Source of the DNA: Niabella sp.
GTDB lineage: Bacteria; Bacteroidota; Bacteroidia; Chitinophagales; Chitinophagaceae
Assembly (NCBI GenBank): GCA_027493055.1
Contig: JAPUDO010000068.1
Span: 1 to 50,568, forward strand
Direction: 5' to 3'
Length of the DNA stretch: 50,568 nucleotides
Positions 11,024 through 19,336 of the stretch are shown piece after piece. Numbering within the stretch: the first letter of the stretch is position 1; each line of letters opens with the position of its first letter. The position numbers were made by a program, and so were the translations under genes. The notes under the pieces were generated by a model. That model did no database searches and had not been told where the DNA came from. It saw only the letters and a program-made list of their open reading frames with translations.

Positions 11024-11242
11024 ATGGCAGCACCCTTTTTATTGAAATTACGCTTAGCATTAGGTATAGAACCAGAAGAAGTTGCTGAGATATTGCATAT
11101 CAGCGTTAAGGAGTATTTGGCATTGGAAAATGATCCCAAGGAACATTTTTACGAAGATCAGGCTAAAACGCTCATGAATTGGATGACGCCGAAGATGAAT
11201 GGTAATTTTGATCAGTTCGTTCAGTTGCTCAATCAAAATTAG
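11024..11242 (+). CDS. Small XRE-like helix-turn-helix protein
   Basis: Seventy-two residues from an ATG at 11024. The first 45 residues form a XRE-like pattern (LRLALGIEPEEVAEILHISVKE), with the usual Leu/Ala spacing of helices 1-3, but the stabilising fourth helix is short and the domain is minimal. The tail contains MNGNFDQF, which faintly recalls the NGN motif of the three divergent HTH neighbours. It has its own promoter at 10988-11019 and points toward them, so it may be a small antagonist or co-regulator. Family membership is moderately sure; function is inference. Confidence 0.6.
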   Translation: MAAPFLLKLRLALGIEPEEVAEILHISVKEYLALENDPKEHFYEDQAKTLMNWMTPKMNGNFDQFVQLLNQN

Positions 11243-11382
11243 GTGCGACATTAAAAGATGTAAATCACATGTTGTAAATATGAATTTGATATAACGGGTA
11301 AACTTAACTTAACGGAGGACCAAATTGTGCAACTTGTGATACGCTTAACTCTTTGTTTGTCATTTAATCTGACTATTGAAAT

Positions 11383-11745
11383 TTAGTTATTCCTTGTCTT
11401 TGCCTGCAGACGACTGGCTTCCTGTTTGCTCTTTCTAATTTGTTCCTCTATATTCTTAATTTGGTCATTTGAGCATCCCTGATACATAATATTTACGCCC
11501 TGATTACCCTCGTAATTGTTGAAATGATTAGTAAAGGAGGATTTCTCCTGATAATTGAGAATGTACTCCGGAGCAACACCAAAAATATCAGCCAATTCGT
11601 ATAGTCTTGAAACGCTAACGTCTGCAATATTGTTCTCTATATTGCTATACGCTTTGGGAGTGATGCCTAACGCTTTTGCTACATTTTCTTTAGATAGCTT
11701 TTTTTCCTTTTCTCGTATTTCACGAATATTATCTCCGATTTTCAT
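11383..11745 (-). CDS. XRE-family regulator, paralog A of three
   Basis: A 120-residue protein beginning MKIGDNIREIREKEKK with an ATG at 11745. The N-terminal 65 residues are a standard XRE/Cro-type HTH (LGITPKAYSNIENN recognition region, LADIFGVAPEYIL). After this comes a short segment with the pattern N-x-F-x-N-x-x-G-N-x-G-V-N-I-M-Y-Q-G shared with the next two genes, then a Lys/Gln/Glu-rich helix likely to be a coiled coil. It is the last of three co-directional paralogs, 15 bp after paralog B. Its C-terminus is shorter than the others, lacking the LLxxNxIxF end. No effector domain is present; a DNA-binding oligomeric repressor is the simplest reading. Confidence 0.78.
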   Translation of the reverse strand: MKIGDNIREIREKEKKLSKENVAKALGITPKAYSNIENNIADVSVSRLYELADIFGVAPEYILNYQEKSSFTNHFNNYEGNQGVNIMYQGCSNDQIKNIEEQIRKSKQEASRLQAKTRNN

Positions 11746-11760
11746 ATGCTGATTATGTGT

Positions 11761-12192
11761 TTAAAAATCAATACTATTATTTTTGAGCAAAGCCTCTAAT
11801 AATGAAATTCTTTTACGTTCACTTTCCAATAACTCTTGCTGCAATTTGTATAACTTCTCCTTATTTCTAAGTTCTTCTTTAGTTCTTAGATATTCTTGAT
11901 TAGCGAGATTTGGTTCTCCGCCCTGATACATGATATTTACACCTTTGTTTCCATTGTTATTATGAAAATAATTGAAGAACTCCTTTTTTGAACTTTTGTA
12001 ATGGAGGATATACTCAGGGCTACATCCAAAAATTTCTGCAATTTGCTCTAATCTATCCACAGAAATATCCGTAACATTATTTTCTATGTTCGCATAAGCA
12101 CGGGTAGAAATTTCCAGCCTTTCAGCAACATGGCTTCTCTTAAAGTTTTTTTCAACTTCCCGTATTTCCCTTATGTTATCTCCAACTCTCAT
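11761..12192 (-). CDS. XRE-family regulator, paralog B of three
   Basis: A 143-residue protein from an ATG at 12190-12192, beginning MRVGDNIREIREVEKN. Residues 5-65 are a XRE-type HTH with ISTRAYANIENN in the recognition position. The linker holds FHNNNGNKGVNIMYQGG, the same Gly/Asn motif as in its neighbours. The last 55 residues form a long charged coiled coil (ELRNKEKLYKLQQELLESE) ending LLKNNSIDF, nearly the same as LLRDNNIEF of paralog C. It follows paralog C by 55 bp. B and A resemble one another more closely than either resembles C, suggesting a recent duplication between them. Confidence 0.78.
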   Translation of the reverse strand: MRVGDNIREIREVEKNFKRSHVAERLEISTRAYANIENNVTDISVDRLEQIAEIFGCSPEYILHYKSSKKEFFNYFHNNNGNKGVNIMYQGGEPNLANQEYLRTKEELRNKEKLYKLQQELLESERKRISLLEALLKNNSIDF

Positions 12193-12247
12193 AACTACAT
12201 AAAAAATGTTCGTTAAAGATGTGCTTGCAATATCACATAACCGGTTG

Positions 12248-12631
12248 TCAAAAATTAAATTCGATATTATTATCCCTTAAAAGTTTTTCCAATCTTGGTA
12301 TTCTGTTCAATTCCTCTTGGTAAAGTTCTTTGTACGCCATCCGGATTTTTTCTTGGTCAATTCCCTGTACATGAATATTGATACCGGAATTTCCATTATG
12401 ATTAAAAAAGAAATTCCTAATTCCTGTAACGGGTTTATTGAGCGTAATCAAATCGGCAACATCGAGGGATAATAAGCGTGCAATTGCGTCAAGCATAGAA
12501 AGCGTTATGTCTCGCTCATCACTTTCAATTGCTTCATATTCTTCCACACTGATATTAAGCTCTTGCGCAATAAAACTTTTTTCAATCTTTTGAGCAGTTC
12601 TTATCTGACCGATGTTACTTCCAATTTTCAT
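12248..12631 (-). CDS. XRE-family regulator, paralog C of three
   Basis: A 127-residue protein read from the ATG at 12629-12631 (MKIGSNIGQIRTAQK); a TTG two codons upstream is possible, but the ATG aligns with the starts of both paralogs. Residues 5-65 are a XRE-like HTH (LNISVEEYEAIESD). The linker holds FFNHNGNSGINIHVQG and the C-terminus ends in LLRDNNIEF. This is the first gene of the three-gene run. Immediately upstream lie a good promoter (12653-12684) and repeated, palindromic operator-like sequences (12667-12713), which fits autoregulation of the operon. Confidence 0.78.
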   Translation of the reverse strand: MKIGSNIGQIRTAQKIEKSFIAQELNISVEEYEAIESDERDITLSMLDAIARLLSLDVADLITLNKPVTGIRNFFFNHNGNSGINIHVQGIDQEKIRMAYKELYQEELNRIPRLEKLLRDNNIEFNF

Positions 12632-12652
12632 ATTCAATGCTTATTGTTTCTC

Positions 12653-12684
12653 CAAATATAGTAAAACTTCCAATATGGAACAAA
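12653..12684 (-). promoter_or_regulatory. Promoter of the triple-HTH operon
   Basis: On the minus strand TATATTTG (12653-12660) matches the -7 consensus TAnnTTTG exactly, and TTTG (12681-12684) matches the -33 element with a 20-bp spacer. The ATG start of paralog C is 21 bp downstream of the -7 box. Both elements and the spacing fit the Bacteroidetes sigma factor. Confidence 0.72.
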
Positions 12685-12713
12685 TTCTTCCAAGTTCGTA
12701 CAAATTCGTCCAA
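12667..12713 (-). promoter_or_regulatory. Operator-like palindrome and 20-bp-spaced repeats
   Basis: The spacer of the HTH promoter contains the perfect inverted repeat TTCCA-ATA-TGGAA (12668-12680). In addition CAAATTCTTCCAA (12681-12693) and CAAATTCGTCCAA (12701-12713) are direct repeats exactly 20 bp apart, and the core C[TG]TCCAA occurs at 12667, 12687 and 12707, again every 20 bp (two helical turns). One repeat covers the -33 element. This arrangement suits cooperative binding by an oligomeric repressor, most simply one of the three adjacent HTH proteins. Confidence 0.55.
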
Positions 12714-12813
12714 TGCGGGAAGCTGTTTTCTTCTAAAAAATTGACTGAACAATTTCCTTTGTATTGACAAGAACAAACATGGGAAGATTGACCTACAAGT
12801 ATAAGCAATATTG

Positions 12814-12839
12814 TTGCTTGTCCACTAATGGACAAGCAA
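12814..12839. other. 11-bp perfect inverted repeat
   Basis: TTGCTTGTCCA (12814-12824) and TGGACAAGCAA (12829-12839) are perfect inverted repeats around CTAA. They lie in the 329-bp gap between the HTH operon and the TlpA gene, where no convincing gene is seen. There is no long T tract on either side, so an operator or RNA structure is more likely than a simple terminator. Confidence 0.5.
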
Positions 12840-12960
12840 AAGCCATTGTTTTGTTCTTCTGCCTCAAATTCAGTCTTCGCTCTATTATTAAACGCCCGGA
12901 TTAGCACATGTAAAACCTCCTAACGGAGCAGTATTCTATTGTGTAACCTAACTACGATTG

Positions 12961-14349
12961 ATGATGAGCAAAACTATACGTAACAAGATTTCTATTTTCA
13001 CAACCTGCCATCACCCGGAACTGGTAACGGGCGGCAGGTATTTTCTATCCATAATTTGTTTCATGTTGTTTGGTGTCGAGGTAGCCCGTCCGCAGTCCCG
13101 AGAACCCGGGACTGCAAACAACCAAAACATCACCGCTTTAAACATCGGCGACCAAATCCCCGAAGCACTTTGGAACACTCCTTTGCAGGTGGTGAACCAT
13201 CCACAGGGTAAACAGACCGCTACGCTTGCCGACTATAAAAGCAAGCTGATAATACTGGATTTTTGGGCTACATGGTGCGGCAATTGTATCAAAAACTTCC
13301 CTAAACTTCACGCTTTGCAGAATGAATTTGGCGACAAAATAAAGGTGTTGGCAATAACCAAAGAAGACACGGATAAAATAGCCAAGTTTTTTAAAACAGG
13401 CGTAGGGAAAGAACACACTTACGTCAATTCAGTAATTAATGACAGCGTTCTTTCAAAATACTTTCCTTACCGAAGTGTACCCCATATCGCATGGATTAAT
13501 CCCAACGGTAAAGTGCTGAACACCACCCAAGCGGAGGACATCACCACCGCCAACATACAAGCCATTTTGGATAATCAAAAAACACAGATGGTTGCCAAAG
13601 TCGATATTGACAAAAATAGACCCCTGTTTCTTTCCGAACATTTTAGTAACGACTTGCAATTAAAATCCTATTCTATTTTTGTTAAAGGGTATTATCCGGG
13701 GCTACCGTCAGGAAATAATTTCAAGAAAACCGAAGATGGTGAAATTTATGGCAGGCAAATGACCAATACCACCATGATGCGAATTTACAACCCGATACTA
13801 TATGAATTATTCGATAAGAAAGGCGACCAATTTAGTTCAAAGCGTATGATAATAGAGGTAAAAGAGCCAGCATTGTTAGACGTTATAAAAAACGAAGATG
13901 GTAAAAGCGAAAGATATAACCTATACAACTACGAACTTATAGTTCCTGAAGAAAAGGCTGACAGCTTGTACTATTATATGTTGGCAGACCTTAACCGTTA
14001 TTCGGATTATATAGGCTCAATCGAAAAGCGTATGGTGGATTGTCTTGTTTTGATTAGAACCTCTACCATAGACAAAATTAAAAGCAAAGGAGGAAAGCCT
14101 AAAAACACTTTTCCAGCTTCGCCATCTATCCTGACTAATCAAAAACTTGGTTCGATGATTAACATGCTTAGTGAGGAAAAAGTCATTACGCTACCGATAG
14201 TAGATGAAACTGGCTATACAGATAATGTTGATATAGAAGTTTCAGGTATTAAGGACTTAACCAGCTTAAAAAAAGAACTCAACAGGTATAACCTTGACCT
14301 CGTACCCGCAAAAAGAAGCCTTAATATGTTCGTCTTAAAAGACAAGTAG
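12961..14349 (+). CDS. TlpA-type thioredoxin with C-terminal DUF3738-like region
   Basis: About 462 residues from the ATG at 12961 (a TTG lies directly before it). A hydrophobic stretch at about 30-42 (LSIICFMLFGV) serves as signal or anchor. Residues about 70-200 form a TlpA/AhpC-like thioredoxin domain with the redox motif WCGNC near 105 and the KVLAITKED strand. The C-terminal 260 residues differ; the end (LPIVDETGYTDNVD, then a Leu-rich helix, LDLVPAK and MFVLKD) resembles the DUF3738 pattern 'PVVDKTGLtgxYDF...LVID'. Such proteins often stand at the head of SusC/SusD operons in Sphingobacteria. The product is probably periplasmic and reduces or isomerises disulfides; its specific partner is unknown. 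SusC follows by 37 bp. Confidence 0.82.
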   Translation: MMSKTIRNKISIFTTCHHPELVTGGRYFLSIICFMLFGVEVARPQSREPGTANNQNITALNIGDQIPEALWNTPLQVVNHPQGKQTATLADYKSKLIILDFWATWCGNCIKNFPKLHALQNEFGDKIKVLAITKEDTDKIAKFFKTGVGKEHTYVNSVINDSVLSKYFPYRSVPHIAWINPNGKVLNTTQAEDITTANIQAILDNQKTQMVAKVDIDKNRPLFLSEHFSNDLQLKSYSIFVKGYYPGLPSGNNFKKTEDGEIYGRQMTNTTMMRIYNPILYELFDKKGDQFSSKRMIIEVKEPALLDVIKNEDGKSERYNLYNYELIVPEEKADSLYYYMLADLNRYSDYIGSIEKRMVDCLVLIRTSTIDKIKSKGGKPKNTFPASPSILTNQKLGSMINMLSEEKVITLPIVDETGYTDNVDIEVSGIKDLTSLKKELNRYNLDLVPAKRSLNMFVLKDK

Positions 14350-14386
14350 CTGCTTCTATTTTTTTACAATCTAACTCAATTAATGA

Positions 14387-17300
14387 ATGAAATCTTTTAT
14401 ACTCATTATTACATTGCTTATTGCTTCCTTTAGCATGTTTGCACAACAAACCATCACAGGCACAGTTGTTTCTCACAACGATAGTTTACCTATTGAGGGA
14501 GCCAGCGTATCCCTGCAAGGAGCCAACAGAACAGTAAGCACCAATGGTAAAGGACACTTTACCATCCAAACTGCGACAAATGCAAGTACCGCTATTTTGG
14601 TCGTTAATCATGTGGGTTTTGAACCAACAACAATAACAGTAAATCTGCCATATAAAGATACTTTAAACATCATTCTACAAGCATCAACTCGCTTGTTGGA
14701 GGAAGTAGAAGTAGTATCAACAGGGTATCAGAAAATACCCAAAGAACGGGCAACAGGTTCATTTGCCACTGTAAGCAATGAACTGTTTAACCAACAGGTG
14801 GGTACAGACATCCTTTCGAGGCTACCAGCTATTGCTAATAGCATGGTAATGGATGCCGGAAAGCAAGGCACACCACAAATGATGATACGGGGTTTGAGTA
14901 CAATAAGCGGACAAAAAGACCCGCTAATTGTTGTCGATAATTTTCCTTATGACGGTGATATTACCAATATCAATCCCAACATTGTAGAAAATATAACCAT
15001 CCTCAAAGATGCATCGGCTTCCAGCATTTGGGGAGCAAGGGCGGCAAATGGTGTTATCGTTATCACCACCAAGAACGGACGTTTCAATCAACCGATTACT
15101 TTATCGTTCAATTCCAATCTTACTATCGGGGCAAAACCCGATTTAGACTACATCCGTCAGATGTCGTCCAGTGATTATATTGACGTGGAGCAAGAATTGT
15201 TCAACAGAGGCTACTACAATAGCGATATTAATTCAACAAGCCACCCGATAATCAGTCCGGTAGTTGACCTTTTGGAAAAAGCTCGTAGTGGAGCATTAAC
15301 CCAAGAACAGGCACAGCAGCAAATAACCGCTTTGAGAACCATAGATGCAAGGAAGCAATTCAATCAATATATGTACAAACCATTGGTCAATCAGCAATAT
15401 TTTTTAAGTGCGCAGCGCGTGGCAGATAAGTTGTCTTGGAAATCTTCGGTGGGTTACGACCACAATAAGGATAATTTGGGAAGCACTTACCAGCGCATGA
15501 ACCTTCGTTTCCAAAACACTTATCGTCCAATAAGACAGCTTTCACTTTCAACCGGGCTTTATTATACGCAAAACAGAAATAAATCGGGTCGCTTAGGTTA
15601 TAATAATGTAACAATGAGAGGCGGGACTTTTGCACCGTATATGCAAATGGCTGATGCGAATGGAAATGCGCTACCCGTTGCAAGGGACTACAATCAAAGC
15701 TATATCCAAAATCTCGGTGATGGAAAATTGCTTGACTGGAATTATTATCCGCTTACAGATTGGCAACACCAAACATCTAATGGCACTGTTTCCGATATAC
15801 TGGCAACTGCTACGCTCGATTACCAAATCATAAAGGGGTTGAATGCAACCGTAAATTACCAGTACGAAAGACAAATTGGATTAAATACCAACCTTGCCGA
15901 TGAAAACAGTTATATGGCAAGGGACTACATCAATCTCTTTTCCCAAATTGTGAACGGAAATGTAGTTTACATCGTACCCAATGGTAGCATATTAGATAAA
16001 TCAAATAACTTATTAAATGCAAATAATGTACGAGGTCAGCTAAACTTTGACAACACTTACGGCAAGCACAATATAACAGCTCTGATTGGTGGGGAAGCAC
16101 GTTCCGCTAACATGCAATCAAATCAGGCACGTTTCTACGGTTATGACCCTAACACTTTAACCACGGGCAACGTGGATTATACAAAAACATATCCAACAAT
16201 TATTAGCGGGGGCGCCTCTTTAATTCAAAGAGGTCAATACCTGCGGGAAACGACCACGAGGTTTATATCTTACTTCGCTAATGCTGCTTACACGTTTGAT
16301 AATAGGTATGTCGTATCGGCAAGCGCCCGCCGGGATGCAAGTAATCTTTTTGGTCTAAAAACGAATGACCAATGGAACCCCTTTTGGTCGGCAGGGTTTG
16401 CATGGAAACTATCGAACGAGAATTTTTATAAAGTTGATTTCTTGCCTTACCTCAATCTCCGGGCAACGTATGGCTTTAGTGGCAATATTGACCCCGCAAT
16501 GGTTGCAGTCAACACAATTTGGTATCCCAACAATGTGAATATTTTTACAGGTGCAGCATACGCACAGTTTAATAATTACTACAATCCACTACTAAAATGG
16601 GAAACCTCAAAAATGCTCAACCTTGCGGTAGATTTTCGTCTGCGGAACGACCGTTTAACAGGTTCAATAGAGTATTATCACAAAAAAGGTATTAATCTCT
16701 TTGGGATGGCTCCAATGGATTACACAACTGGAGTTGACCCCTATATGTTACGGAATGTAGCCAGTATGAAAGGGGATGGTTGGGATATTCAGCTAAAAAG
16801 TATAAACGTAGACCGTACATTTAAGTGGAGTACCATACTGAATTTTAGTTTATACAAGGATAAAATTGTTAGCTATCAAGTAGAAAGGACATTGGCACAG
16901 GAATATGTCAATGTTTCCTCACCGCCCATATCCGGGATTGAGGGAAATCCTGTATATGCCATTTATGCTTATAAATGGGCGGGACTTGACCCCAATACAG
17001 GTGAAGCACTGGGATACCTCAATGGAGAAGTAAGTAAAGATTATAGCAGTATTGTAGGCACAGGCACTAACGTAGAAGACCTTGAATACTTTGGTTCTTC
17101 TATTCCGACTAAATTCGGTTCGTTAATCAATGCGGTATCGTACAAGAATATCAGCTTACAAGTTGGCGTTTCATTCAAATTTGGATATTGGTTCAGACGT
17201 AACTCTATTAACTATACCAACCTGTTTTATAACTGGCGGGGACATTCCGATTATGCACTACGCTGGCAAAAACCGGGTGATGAAGTAAATACCAACGTAC

Positions 17301-17593
17301 CTGTAAATCTATATACCACAAATACCAACCGGGATGCTTTTTATAACGGCTCAAGCGTTTTGGTAGAAAAAGGCGACCATATCAGGCTCCAATATATCAA
17401 TCTTGCTTACGACTTCATAATGCCAGCAAACAAGACAAAAGGTATCAAAGGATTACAGGTGTTTTTCAACGCAAGTAATCTTGGGTTATTATGGAAAGCT
17501 AATAAAGCAGGCATTGACCCTGACTTTGGCTTAGGCTATTTCAATCTAAAAACTCCTGCAAATTATTCACTTGGTCTTAAAGCCAAATTATAA
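14387..17593 (+). CDS. SusC/RagA family TonB-linked outer-membrane transporter
   Basis: A 1068-residue protein with a clear signal peptide (MKSFILIITLLIASFSMFAQ). Residues about 20-105 form a carboxypeptidase-D-regulatory-like beta sandwich (TITGTVVSHNDSLPIEGASV). The TonB box region EEVEVVSTGY is at about 105-115, then the plug domain with the SusC hallmark IRGLSTISGQKDPLIVVD and LKDASASSIWGARAANGVI. The remainder is a 22-strand barrel. SusC-type proteins take up oligosaccharides, peptides or other large ligands together with a SusD lid. No glycosidase or peptidase gene is nearby, and the thioredoxin partner suggests the ligand may not be a glycan. The SusD gene starts 11 bp downstream. Confidence 0.95.
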   Translation: MKSFILIITLLIASFSMFAQQTITGTVVSHNDSLPIEGASVSLQGANRTVSTNGKGHFTIQTATNASTAILVVNHVGFEPTTITVNLPYKDTLNIILQASTRLLEEVEVVSTGYQKIPKERATGSFATVSNELFNQQVGTDILSRLPAIANSMVMDAGKQGTPQMMIRGLSTISGQKDPLIVVDNFPYDGDITNINPNIVENITILKDASASSIWGARAANGVIVITTKNGRFNQPITLSFNSNLTIGAKPDLDYIRQMSSSDYIDVEQELFNRGYYNSDINSTSHPIISPVVDLLEKARSGALTQEQAQQQITALRTIDARKQFNQYMYKPLVNQQYFLSAQRVADKLSWKSSVGYDHNKDNLGSTYQRMNLRFQNTYRPIRQLSLSTGLYYTQNRNKSGRLGYNNVTMRGGTFAPYMQMADANGNALPVARDYNQSYIQNLGDGKLLDWNYYPLTDWQHQTSNGTVSDILATATLDYQIIKGLNATVNYQYERQIGLNTNLADENSYMARDYINLFSQIVNGNVVYIVPNGSILDKSNNLLNANNVRGQLNFDNTYGKHNITALIGGEARSANMQSNQARFYGYDPNTLTTGNVDYTKTYPTIISGGASLIQRGQYLRETTTRFISYFANAAYTFDNRYVVSASARRDASNLFGLKTNDQWNPFWSAGFAWKLSNENFYKVDFLPYLNLRATYGFSGNIDPAMVAVNTIWYPNNVNIFTGAAYAQFNNYYNPLLKWETSKMLNLAVDFRLRNDRLTGSIEYYHKKGINLFGMAPMDYTTGVDPYMLRNVASMKGDGWDIQLKSINVDRTFKWSTILNFSLYKDKIVSYQVERTLAQEYVNVSSPPISGIEGNPVYAIYAYKWAGLDPNTGEALGYLNGEVSKDYSSIVGTGTNVEDLEYFGSSIPTKFGSLINAVSYKNISLQVGVSFKFGYWFRRNSINYTNLFYNWRGHSDYALRWQKPGDEVNTNVPVNLYTTNTNRDAFYNGSSVLVEKGDHIRLQYINLAYDFIMPANKTKGIKGLQVFFNASNLGLLWKANKAGIDPDFGLGYFNLKTPANYSLGLKAKL

Positions 17594-17604
17594 AAGCTAT
17601 TACA

Positions 17605-18975
17605 ATGAAAAAAAACACTCAAATAATAACGTTTCTATTATTCCTGACATTGCTTATTTCGGGATGCGAAAAGTTTCTTGAAGAAAAATCAGATAAAAGT
17701 TTAGCCATCCCTACAACGCTGCGTGACCTGCAATCATTGCTGAATAATGCCTCTGATGTTAATCACGTATTTTGCTCAATGGGTGAAGCAAGCAGTGATG
17801 ACCACTTTTTGAAAGATGCAGATTACAATGGATTAAATTACGAAAGTGATAAACGTCAATATACATGGCAAGCGGATTATGTAACCCGTCCACTATCTTC
17901 AAATGGTGATGAATGGTATAATTGTTACAAGGTAATATATATCTGTAATTCTGTTTTACAAGGACTTGAGGAGAACAACCTGACTGGACAAGAAGCAGGT
18001 TATATCAAAGGGCAGGCTTTGGTTTTCAGAGCAGCACGTTATTTGGACGGTGTACAGGTATGGTCGCCCGTTTATAATAGAGCAACAGCAAATACGGACT
18101 TGGGTATGGTGCTAAGGTTAGAACCTGATATAAATATTCCCTCTGTTAGGTCATCCGTACAGGAAACCTATGACTTGATATTAAAAGACCTTAATGATGC
18201 ACTTCCATTGTTACCAGCAACAATTACTTCTCCTACATTGCCCACTAAGGCGGCAGTTTACGGACTATTAGCAAGAACACATTTGATAATCGGAAATTAT
18301 GTCGAAGCACTGGAAAATGCAGAAAGGGCATTTGAAATTAGTAATGAGTTGATTGATTTTAATGGATTGAACCCAAACGCAAATTATCCAATACCGTCAG
18401 TAAATCAAATAAGTAAAGAAATCGTATTTCAAACACGGATGTTTTCATCTGCCATTAACAACTTTAATGTAGCAAGAATTTCACCATCACTCTATAACCT
18501 TTATGATGCCGGGGATTTGCGAAAGAGTATTTATTTTCGTGGAGTAGCTGTTGGGGAGTATAGATTTAAAGGTACACATACGGGCAATACAGGATTAATC
18601 ACTGGAATTACAACAAGTGAATTGCTTCTCATTATTGCAGAATGTAATGCCCGATTAGATAACATTAGTGAAGCTGCAAACACTCTTAATAAATTACTGA
18701 TTAAGAGATGGGATGTCAATCAATTTATACCATACTCATTTACTAATAAAGATGCTGCACTGAATACGATTTTAATAGAAAGAAGAAAAGAATTGGTATA
18801 TCGTGGGCTTAGATGGTCAGATATCAAAAGATTGAACAGGGACGGATATAATATAACATTGACACGAACCGTAAACGGTCAAACCATAACATTGCCACCC
18901 AATGACTTGCGTTACGCTATTGCTATTCCTGAAACGGTGATAGAAATAGGCGGCATCCAGCAAAATCCGAGATAA
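17605..18975 (+). CDS. SusD/RagB family nutrient-binding lipoprotein
   Basis: A 456-residue protein with a type II signal peptide; the lipobox is LISGC, placing the acylated Cys at about residue 21, followed by EKFLEEK, as in most SusD proteins. The N-terminal region (SLAIPTTLRDLQSLLNN) and the C-terminal ILIERRKELVYRGLRWSDIKR are SusD landmarks; the latter is the conserved 'ERRxEFxxEGxRWxDLxR' block. The lipoprotein caps the SusC barrel on the cell surface and binds ligand. It is the last gene of the three-gene operon: a strong terminator follows at 18991-19015. Confidence 0.93.
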   Translation: MKKNTQIITFLLFLTLLISGCEKFLEEKSDKSLAIPTTLRDLQSLLNNASDVNHVFCSMGEASSDDHFLKDADYNGLNYESDKRQYTWQADYVTRPLSSNGDEWYNCYKVIYICNSVLQGLEENNLTGQEAGYIKGQALVFRAARYLDGVQVWSPVYNRATANTDLGMVLRLEPDINIPSVRSSVQETYDLILKDLNDALPLLPATITSPTLPTKAAVYGLLARTHLIIGNYVEALENAERAFEISNELIDFNGLNPNANYPIPSVNQISKEIVFQTRMFSSAINNFNVARISPSLYNLYDAGDLRKSIYFRGVAVGEYRFKGTHTGNTGLITGITTSELLLIIAECNARLDNISEAANTLNKLLIKRWDVNQFIPYSFTNKDAALNTILIERRKELVYRGLRWSDIKRLNRDGYNITLTRTVNGQTITLPPNDLRYAIAIPETVIEIGGIQQNPR

Positions 18976-18990
18976 ATTATAGTAAACATA

Positions 18991-19015
18991 AAAAGGGGCT
19001 TGTGATGCCCCTTTT
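18991..19015 (+). terminator. Intrinsic terminator after susD
   Basis: AAAAGGGGC (18991-18999) pairs perfectly with GCCCCTTTT (19007-19015) across a 7-nt loop, and the T run continues to 19017. It lies 15 bp beyond the SusD stop. As the A-rich left arm makes it symmetrical, it can also end the convergent DUF6520 transcript. Confidence 0.88.
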
Positions 19016-19041
19016 TTGCTTTTTAAAATGTTTTTGAGAAA

Positions 19042-19332
19042 TCATTCTCGCTTACTGTCAACGATAGCCATAACTTGGGGATTGGTTTTCCCCGACAGTT
19101 TGCTTTGTAAATCCAATTCATTTTCTGCCGTTATTTGGCAAGGTAACTCTTCACCTGAACCACATTCCTCTGAAGTTCCGGGTTGCCAATTGGCAGGGTC
19201 AGCAAATACACCGGGATTTACTGCATCTGTATAATGATAGGTGCTTGCTGTACTTGCCATTTTAAATGACATAGTAACCGCTGCAATTGCTAATGCCACT
19301 ACAGCAAAGAGGTTCATTTTTAATTTTTTCAT
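19042..19332 (-). CDS. DUF6520-like small exported protein
   Basis: A 96-residue protein from an ATG at 19332. An N-terminal hydrophobic signal (LFAVVALAIAAVTMSF) is followed by a short mature part with the segment VFADPANWQPG and two cysteines (EECGSGEELPCQ), close to the pattern I associate with DUF6520. These small proteins are found with MauE/DoxX-like membrane proteins and TlpA thioredoxins in Sphingobacteria and Flavobacteria. The two cysteines may be substrate or partner of that redox pair. It follows the MauE gene by 4 bp. Function unknown. Confidence 0.72.
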   Translation of the reverse strand: MKKLKMNLFAVVALAIAAVTMSFKMASTASTYHYTDAVNPGVFADPANWQPGTSEECGSGEELPCQITAENELDLQSKLSGKTNPQVMAIVDSKRE

Positions 19333-19336
19333 TGCT

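Noticed and set aside
12641-12907. 88-codon minus-strand frame in the gap before the TlpA gene
   Set aside because: It overlaps the HTH promoter, the operator repeats and the 11-bp inverted repeat, and the protein has a patchy composition with no recognisable pattern.
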